In this document: positions 59,099 through 64,000 of the stretch, one piece after another
Numbering within the stretch: the stretch's first letter is position 1
How the letters are laid out: the number at the start of each line of letters is the position of its first letter
Notes under the pieces: model-generated
Databases searched by the model: none
Told to the model about the DNA's origin: nothing
Seen by the model: only the letters and a program-made list of their open reading frames with translations
Made by a program: the position numbers and the translations under genes
Source: Merdimmobilis hominis
Lineage (GTDB): Bacteria; Bacillota; Clostridia; Oscillospirales; Ruminococcaceae
Assembly: GCF_021109255.1 (NCBI RefSeq)
Contig: NZ_JAJODG010000002.1
Direction: 5' to 3' (one strand)
DNA length: 64,000 nucleotides

Positions 59099-60445
59099 TT
59101 ACATTCCTCCAAATCTGCGGCAGCGGTTTAAAAAGCGATGGGCCGCCTGGGGATTCCCCCCAAAGTGGATATGGGGATATCCGGCGTAGAGGTTCTCGTT
59201 GACCACGCCGCACTCCCAGCACTTGCCGCTGGGCTTCTGTGCCAGGTACCCGTCGCCGCAGCAGTCGCTATCGGAATAGTGGAACTCATGGGCGGGTATC
59301 CGCTCCCCAGCGGCCAAAAGCAGGGAATCCTCCTTGGCCTCCAAAGTCAGGTATCCAAACCGGACCAGTTTTTTGGTCATGCTGGCCCTGCCCGGCAGCG
59401 CTCCTACCATGGGATATGCCCGGCCATCCGGCCCGGTGAGGCTCTCTTGGAGATAGAGGAACCCCCCGCATTCGGCAATGGTAGGCATCCCCGCCTCCAC
59501 CGCCCTTTTGACGCTGGACCGCATGGGATGGTTGTCCGAGAGGGCCGCCCCATAGAGTTCCGGGTAGCCGCCCCCCAGGATGAGCCCTTGACAGCCTTGG
59601 GGGATCTCCTCATCTTTCATAGGGGAGAAGAAGCAAAGTTCTGCCCCCAGCCGTTCCAGCAGTTCCAGGTTGTCGGCATAATAAAAGGAGAATGCCCGGT
59701 CCCGGGCCACGGCGACCCGCACTGGGGGGCCGGAGGGGAGTTCCCTCTCGGGGCAGGCGGGAAGCTCCCCCGCGGACTGGGCCAGCTCCAGGAGGCCGTC
59801 CAAATCCAGGTACCTGGCCCCAAGGTTGCCCAGGCAGGTCAAAACGGATTTCAGTTCCTGGGTTTCGTGGGCGGTGACCAGCCCCAGATGGCGGCTTTTC
59901 AGGGTCACCGACGGGTCCGGAGGGAGGAACCCATAGGCCCGCAGGCCGGTGTTTTCCTCCACAATCTTTTTGTAATAGGGGTACATCCCCGGGGAAATCT
60001 GATTGAAAATCACCCCGCAGATGTTGTTTTCCTGAAAATTTTGGTATCCGGACACCACCGCAGCGACGGAAAGTCCCATGCCTTTACACCCTAAAACCAG
60101 CACAGCGGGGGTATCGGTCACTTGAGAGAGGTGGCAGGCGCTGCCAAAGGAGCTCTCCCCCACCCCGTCGTAATAGCCCATCACCCCTTCTATTACTGCC
60201 AGGTCCCCCTGAGAGCGGGAAAGGGCCCCGAGGACTCCCTCTTCCCCCATGAGGAACAGATCCAGGTTCCGGCAGGGCACGCCGGTGACTTCGGTGTGGA
60301 ACATGGGGTCGATGTAATCCGGCCCACATTTGAAGGCAGATAGGCGTTTCCCACGAGTGGCCAGAGCCCGCAGCAGGGCGCAGGTGATGGTGGTCTTGCC
60401 ACAGGAACTGCCCGTCCCGGCGATCATAAGGCGCGGTATACCCAT
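59099..60445 (-). CDS. cbiA: Cobyrinate a,c-diamide synthase
   Basis: 448 residues. It amidates the a and c side chains of (cobalt) cobyrinate. The N-terminal P-loop GTGSSCGKTTITCALL, CGPDYIDPMFH, and the C-terminal glutaminase with IAECGGFLYLQ and the HEFHYS histidine define the family. The start is ATG at 60445 (MGIPRLMIAG), seven bases after GGGGAG; the long frame upstream runs through the riboswitch. First gene of the operon, directly behind the riboswitch terminator. Confidence 0.95.
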   Translation of the reverse strand: MGIPRLMIAGTGSSCGKTTITCALLRALATRGKRLSAFKCGPDYIDPMFHTEVTGVPCRNLDLFLMGEEGVLGALSRSQGDLAVIEGVMGYYDGVGESSFGSACHLSQVTDTPAVLVLGCKGMGLSVAAVVSGYQNFQENNICGVIFNQISPGMYPYYKKIVEENTGLRAYGFLPPDPSVTLKSRHLGLVTAHETQELKSVLTCLGNLGARYLDLDGLLELAQSAGELPACPERELPSGPPVRVAVARDRAFSFYYADNLELLERLGAELCFFSPMKDEEIPQGCQGLILGGGYPELYGAALSDNHPMRSSVKRAVEAGMPTIAECGGFLYLQESLTGPDGRAYPMVGALPGRASMTKKLVRFGYLTLEAKEDSLLLAAGERIPAHEFHYSDSDCCGDGYLAQKPSGKCWECGVVNENLYAGYPHIHFGGNPQAAHRFLNRCRRFGGM

Positions 60446-60467
60446 CCTCTCACTCCCCTTTTTCAAA

Positions 60468-60510
60468 TAAAAAAGCCCTCCCCGGCAGCATTTGCCAGGG
60501 AGAGCGCAAA
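60468..60510 (-). terminator. Riboswitch-controlled terminator before cbiA
   Basis: Minus strand: a CTCTCCCTGGCA arm pairs with TGCCGGGGAGGGC around a short loop, followed by TTTTTTATTT. It sits between the cobalamin riboswitch and the first structural gene, as expected for ligand-dependent termination. Confidence 0.85.
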
Positions 60511-60594
60511 AAATCCCGTATCCCCGGCAAAACACCGGAGATCTTGGGCTGCACACTGTCTCTCGCAGGGGCCGCCTCTGCCGGCGGTCAGCCG

Positions 60595-60760
60595 GGCTTT
60601 GGGCAGGTATTCTGACTTGGCTTCCTCGCCTCCGACAGCCTTCCCGTAAACCAGTGGCCCATTGCCGGAGGCTCCACCACACAGCGGCGGGACCGTGCGG
60701 GAATTTCACCCGCTTCCCTCTTCCCTTCGCAAAGCGAAGACCCAAAGCACATATCTTCTT
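60595..60760 (-). ncRNA. Cobalamin riboswitch
   Basis: Minus-strand RNA upstream of cbiA. The B12 box GCCAAGTCAGAATACCTGCC lies at about 60603-60622, and the upstream core GCGGGTGAAATTCCCGCACGG at about 60693-60713 is classic for adenosylcobalamin riboswitches. GCCGCTGTG and further helices lie between the two. A CTTCGCTTTGCGAAG hairpin precedes it. Binding of cobalamin should favour the terminator and lower operon expression. Confidence 0.95.
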
Positions 60761-60770
60761 TTTCTTAAAA

Positions 60771-60799
60771 AGTGTAGTACAGAACGGGGGAAAAGTCAA
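60771..60799 (-). promoter_or_regulatory. Sigma-A promoter of the cobalamin operon
   Basis: TTGACT (60794-60799, minus strand), 17 bases, TACACT (60771-60776), immediately upstream of the riboswitch. Confidence 0.75.
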
Positions 60800-60831
60800 G
60801 GGAAGCCCCTTGTCTCTCCCAAACAGGGCCA

Positions 60832-60872
60832 ATAAAAAAGGGGACCGGCTATGGGAAGCCGGCCCCCTTCTA
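60832..60872 (-). terminator. Terminator of the AbgB-like gene
   Basis: Minus strand: GGGGGCCGGCT pairs with AGCCGGTCCCC, followed by TTTTTT. It lies about 40 bases after the stop codon and just upstream of the cobalamin promoter. Confidence 0.88.
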
Positions 60873-60907
60873 AGGATATCATCATAAACAATGTGCGGAC
60901 AGCTGTG

Positions 60908-62350
60908 CTATTTGCCGGGGTTGATAGCGGCGGGTTTCACCCCTTTGGGGATGGGGCAGACGTATTTGCCGCCGTCCAGCCGGTCGTTCAGTTCCTCCTT
61001 GGCCGCCTCGATGATGGAGGGGTCTAGGATGGCGTCGATGGCCGTACCTGCCATAACCTTAGCTGCCAGAATGGTGGCCTTATGGGCGATCTCCGACTTG
61101 CCCTGGGCAACAACCTGCCAGGAGTGTCCAGGGGTACCGGAGGCCCAGGTGGCGGTGTTGACCTGTGCGGTGGGGCAGACCCAGCTGACGTCGCCCACAT
61201 CGGTAGAACCGGGCATGGCGGTGTCATCCGGCACATAGGGGACCACAAAGTTGTTGATGATGTCGTCCTTGTGCTCCTTGGCCAGCCGTTTGCCCTCAAT
61301 GCCATATTTGTCGGCCTTGCTCTCCAGAGTGTTGCTCAGGTTTTCCACACTCTCCCGGATGGATTTGGCAAAGGCCATCTCTTCGTCCGTGTAGGTGGGC
61401 AAGGGGAGTTCACTCAGGTTTTTGTGCATCAGCCGCTCCAGCACATTGTTCGGCACCACATTGGAGCAGGCCTTGATAAACCGGGTTTCCAGCTGGGTGC
61501 TGGTCATCAGAGCAGCGCCTTTGGCGATGTCGTTGACCCGGTCGTAAATCTCTGCCACTTGGGGGGTCTTTGGGGCCCGCAGCAGGTAGAGAACCTCCGC
61601 CTCCGCCTGGACCACGTTGGGGGAGAACCCGCCGGAATTGGTGATGGCGTAGTGCATCCGAGCCTCGGGGATGACGTGTTCCCGCAGGAAGTTGACCGCC
61701 ACGTTCATCAACTCTACCGCGTCCAGGGCGCTTCTGCCCAGGTGGGGGCAGCCGGCGGCGTGGGCGCTGATGCCCTTGAATTTATAGGAGACCTGGTAGT
61801 TGGCCAAGCTGCTTCCGGAAGCCACGCAGTTGACATCGCCGGGATGCCAGGTCAAGGCGATGTCCAATTCGTCAAAGACGCCTTCCCGGGCCATAAAGGC
61901 TTTGCCGGAGCCGCCCTCCTCACCGGGGCAGCCGTAGTAGATGACGGTGCCGGGGAGATTGTTGGCAGAGAGGTACTCCTTCACCGCAATAGCAGCGCCC
62001 ATGGAGCCCACACCCAAGTTGTTATGGCCGCATCCGTGTCCGGGGGCACCGGCCTGGAACGCCTCTTTCGAAGTGCAGCAGGCCTTCTGGTTCAGGCCGG
62101 AAAGGGCGTCGAACTCACCCAGAAAGCCGATGACCGGTTTGCCGGAGCCATACCGTCCGGTGAAGGCAGTGGGGACATCCCCCACGTTCTGGGCGACTTC
62201 AAACCCCGCTTCTGCCAAGGCGTTACACAGGATTTTCATCGATCCAAATTCCTGGAACGCAGTTTCCGCACAATCCCAAACCTGGTCTCCCAGATGATCG
62301 AGCCAATCTTTTTTGCCGTCGATGACAGCAAGCGCTTGCATTTTGTCCAT
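60908..62350 (-). CDS. M20-family amidohydrolase, AbgB-like
   Basis: 480 residues. Zinc-dependent amidohydrolase of the peptidase M20 group, closest in layout to AbgB, a subunit of p-aminobenzoyl-glutamate hydrolase; other aminoacyl amides are possible. Signatures are IGFLGEFDALSGLNQ, GAPGHGCGHNNLGVGSMGAA with metal-binding His, PGEEGGSGKAFMAREG with the catalytic Glu, WHPGDVNCV, and STDVGDVSW with a metal-binding Asp. The start is ATG at 62350 (MDKMQALAVIDG). No abgA or abgT partner is adjacent. It has its own promoter and terminator and faces a divergent regulator. Confidence 0.88.
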   Translation of the reverse strand: MDKMQALAVIDGKKDWLDHLGDQVWDCAETAFQEFGSMKILCNALAEAGFEVAQNVGDVPTAFTGRYGSGKPVIGFLGEFDALSGLNQKACCTSKEAFQAGAPGHGCGHNNLGVGSMGAAIAVKEYLSANNLPGTVIYYGCPGEEGGSGKAFMAREGVFDELDIALTWHPGDVNCVASGSSLANYQVSYKFKGISAHAAGCPHLGRSALDAVELMNVAVNFLREHVIPEARMHYAITNSGGFSPNVVQAEAEVLYLLRAPKTPQVAEIYDRVNDIAKGAALMTSTQLETRFIKACSNVVPNNVLERLMHKNLSELPLPTYTDEEMAFAKSIRESVENLSNTLESKADKYGIEGKRLAKEHKDDIINNFVVPYVPDDTAMPGSTDVGDVSWVCPTAQVNTATWASGTPGHSWQVVAQGKSEIAHKATILAAKVMAGTAIDAILDPSIIEAAKEELNDRLDGGKYVCPIPKGVKPAAINPGK

Positions 62351-62465
62351 AATTGGGTCCCTCTCTTTCCGCCGCAGTGCGGCTGACAATGGCATTTATC
62401 TTGGGGGGAAAACTCCGGCAAAACGGAGGGGTTTCCACCAAAATCCACACAAAAATCTGTTTTTA

Positions 62466-62494
62466 ATTGTAGCATTCCCCCTAGGGGCTGTCAA
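62466..62494 (-). promoter_or_regulatory. Sigma-A promoter of the AbgB-like gene, with palindrome in the spacer
   Basis: TTGACA (62489-62494, minus strand), 17 bases, TACAAT (62466-62471). The spacer contains the perfect palindrome CCCCTAGGGG (62478-62487), a likely regulator-binding site. Confidence 0.78.
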
Positions 62495-62557
62495 CGGCAG
62501 AAGGGGGGATGATGGCAATTTTGCCCCGATTTAGAGACAGGTTACGGACATTTCTCT

Positions 62558-62594
62558 TTGCATTTTCCCCTGTTATCCCGTATAATGGGGAAAA
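62558..62594 (+). promoter_or_regulatory. Promoter of the divergent regulator gene, framed by an inverted repeat
   Basis: TTGCAT (62558-62563), 17 bases, TATAAT (62581-62586). TTTTCCCC (62563-62570) and GGGGAAAA (62587-62594) form an 8-bp inverted repeat around the -10 hexamer, well placed for autoregulation. Confidence 0.7.
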
Positions 62595-62621
62595 GAGATT
62601 TGAGGGAAAGGAGGGGCACAG

Positions 62622-63920
62622 ATGTTGCCGCAAATTGGATGGATCGGGCCTGTCCAGCTGGCCCCGCTTTTGGAGGAGGCTCGGCCCGGCCTTGCAAGCC
62701 GCTGCCAGCTTCTCTTCCTCCCCTGTACCGACCCCGCCAAGGCCGCCGCCCTCTACCGGGAAAACCAGGCGGGATGCCAAGGCTTTGTGTTTTCCAACCC
62801 GCTGCTTTACCACGCCGTGCTCCACCGCATCCCCAAGCTGGAGCGGTACTGCGGCTGCCTCTCCATCGACGAGTGCGACTTGTACCGCACCCTGTTCCAG
62901 GTGGCGGTGGAGTACCCCACACTGGACTTTGCCCAGGTCCTCATCGGCCTAACCCAGCCCAACCTAAAGATGAATGGCATCTTCCCCGAAGGGCACAGCC
63001 CGGTGATCGAGCTCTCCAAGCCGGAGAAGGGCGGCCTTTTTCCGTCCCAGGAAGAGATTCTCGCCCGCTACCGCCAGCTCTGCCGCCGGGATGATCTGAA
63101 ACTGATTATCACCCAGCTGTTCGCCTTGGAGGAGCCCCTCGCGCGGGCGGGTATCCCCTGCCGTGTCGTCCACCCCTCCCAAGAGAGCATTCAGCGGGCG
63201 GCCTTGGACGTCCTTTCCCATCTGAAAGCGGTGGAGATGGACGGGGCTCTGACCGTCTCCGGGGTGGTATCGGCTCTGGATGAGCTGGACGACCTGCGCA
63301 AAACCCAGCTCTCCAAAGCCCTGCGGGATTTCAACAAACTATCCTCCATGGTGCTGGTCATCCGCCGGAACCAATCGGTATTTGAGCTTACCACCTCTAA
63401 CGCCCGCCTCTCGGAGCTGACCGCGGGCCGCAGGGAGTGCCGCCTAACCGCCTACCTGAAAAAGGTTCTTGAGTTTGAAGTCTGCGTGGGCTGGGGGGTG
63501 GGCCGTGAACTGGCCTCCGCCCGGAAAAATGCCTCCCAGGCCCTGCTGGAGTCCCGGGGCGACCGGCAGCACCGGGCCTTTATCCTGGATGAAAAGGGGA
63601 TTCTCTCCCCTCCGTTGGAAAGCGAAACCCTGTCAGTGGAACTGGGGGGCATCAGCGCCAAGGCCCGCGCCCTGGCCAAACGGTGTTCCATCTCCTCTGG
63701 CAACATGCAAAAAATCCTCTCCATCGCCAAACGCTCCCCCCACATCTCCAGTGAAGAACTGGCCTATTACCTAGGGGTGGAGCAGCGCAGTGCCAGCCGC
63801 ATCCTGAACCATTTGGTGGACGCCGGGGCAGCGGAGCTGGCCTACAAGGAACAAATCAACCTTCGGGGGCGGCCGGCGAAGATCTACCTCCTTAACCTGG
63901 ACCAGCTGGAACAGGCGTAA
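62622..63920 (+). CDS. Unfamiliar transcription regulator with C-terminal winged helix
   Basis: 432 residues, soluble, no signal peptide. Residues 1 to about 190 form an alpha/beta domain without a clear family (MLPQIGWIGPVQLAPLLEEA). A middle segment near residues 280-310 (GWGVGRELASARKNASQALLE) resembles the degenerate nucleotide-cyclase/GGDEF-like domains of some ligand-sensing regulators. Residues about 345-430 look like a helix-turn-helix/winged helix (ARALAKRCSISSGNMQKIL, then SSEELAYYLGVEQRSASRIL). ATG at 62622 follows AAAGGAGGGG. Divergence from the AbgB-like gene suggests it controls that gene. The family is not identified. Confidence 0.65.
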   Translation: MLPQIGWIGPVQLAPLLEEARPGLASRCQLLFLPCTDPAKAAALYRENQAGCQGFVFSNPLLYHAVLHRIPKLERYCGCLSIDECDLYRTLFQVAVEYPTLDFAQVLIGLTQPNLKMNGIFPEGHSPVIELSKPEKGGLFPSQEEILARYRQLCRRDDLKLIITQLFALEEPLARAGIPCRVVHPSQESIQRAALDVLSHLKAVEMDGALTVSGVVSALDELDDLRKTQLSKALRDFNKLSSMVLVIRRNQSVFELTTSNARLSELTAGRRECRLTAYLKKVLEFEVCVGWGVGRELASARKNASQALLESRGDRQHRAFILDEKGILSPPLESETLSVELGGISAKARALAKRCSISSGNMQKILSIAKRSPHISSEELAYYLGVEQRSASRILNHLVDAGAAELAYKEQINLRGRPAKIYLLNLDQLEQA

Positions 63921-63954
63921 CCATCCCCCTCTCCCCGGACTTGATGGCAAAATG

Positions 63955-63990
63955 CAAAAAGCACCGGCAAACCTGCCGGTGCTTTTCTTT
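63955..63990 (+). terminator. Terminator of the regulator gene
   Basis: AAAAGCACCGGCA pairs with TGCCGGTGCTTTT around AACC, followed by T-rich sequence. It lies about 35 bases after the stop. Confidence 0.88.
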
Positions 63991-64000
63991 GTCTCTAAGC

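Noticed and set aside
60446..60832. N-terminal extension of cbiA
   Set aside because: The frame runs through the terminator and the cobalamin riboswitch; the P-loop start MGIPRLMIAG at 60445 fits the family.
1..64000. CRISPR arrays, tRNA or rRNA genes, prophage or transposase genes
   Set aside because: No regularly spaced repeats, tRNA-like cloverleaf with conserved arms, rRNA signature, integrase or transposase motif was recognised by reading; a tRNAscan or IS search would settle this.

Overview
The window looks like chromosomal DNA of a spore-forming, GC-rich anaerobe of the class Clostridia, most likely an Oscillospirales-type gut lineage. This is inferred from gene content and no marker search was run. 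The evidence is an iron-only hydrogenase, Spo0A and SpoIVB, a Ger-type germinant receptor operon, AddAB, a B. subtilis-like nadD/yqeK/rsfS order, an L20-type leader on infC-rpmI-rplT, and GGAGG-type ribosome binding sites. No rRNA, tRNA, CRISPR array, prophage or insertion sequence was seen. Most genes lie on the minus strand.

Layout. Positions 1-1.4 kb carry the 3' part of a [FeFe] hydrogenase, cut by the window edge, then rpsU. Positions 2-21 kb are one long minus-strand housekeeping block, read from 20.9 kb leftwards: SpoU-type rRNA methylase, dprA, topA, trmFO, plsX, rnc, a radical SAM gene, smc, ftsY, rdgB, yhbY, a nadD-yqeK fusion, an LCP cell-wall ligase, rsfS and leuS. Positions 21-22.4 kb hold infC-rpmI-rplT behind a consensus promoter and an attenuator leader; infC starts with ATT. 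Positions 22.4-29.3 kb encode the AddA/AddB recombination nuclease. A hairpin-rich repeat patch follows at 29.3-29.7 kb.

Positions 29.8-43 kb are rich in sporulation genes: spo0A and spoIVB; a SLOG-domain gene; a gamma-glutamyltransferase-like gene with a GltS-like carrier; a gerA-gerB-gerC operon; and a divergent DUF421-DUF4363 pair. Sequences resembling forespore sigma-G promoters lie on both sides of the divergent gap. nrdR and a small DUF6514-like gene follow, with Spo0A-box-like sites nearby. Positions 43-50.5 kb hold secD/secF, a class Ic-type aminotransferase, a D-2-hydroxyacid dehydrogenase, asnS and a CarD-like gene.

Positions 50.7-60.8 kb are an eleven-gene cobalamin operon read leftwards: promoter, cobalamin riboswitch, terminator, cbiA, cobT, cobU, cobS, a short cobU-like gene, cobC, cbiB, cobD, cobQ, cobO, cbiC. 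It covers a,c-amidation, adenosylation, the remaining amidations, aminopropanol attachment and nucleotide-loop assembly. Apart from cbiC it lacks the corrin-ring genes. The window ends with an AbgB-type M20 amidohydrolase and a divergent, unfamiliar winged-helix regulator, with strong promoters and symmetric operator-like sites between them.

No wholly new defence or mobile system was found. The best leads are the two CobU paralogs with complementary motif losses, the divergent sigma-G-like promoters, the Spo0A-like sites near the DUF6514 gene and nrdR, three unexplained structured intergenic elements, a hairpin repeat family with a GCTTTGC core, and the AbgB/regulator switch.
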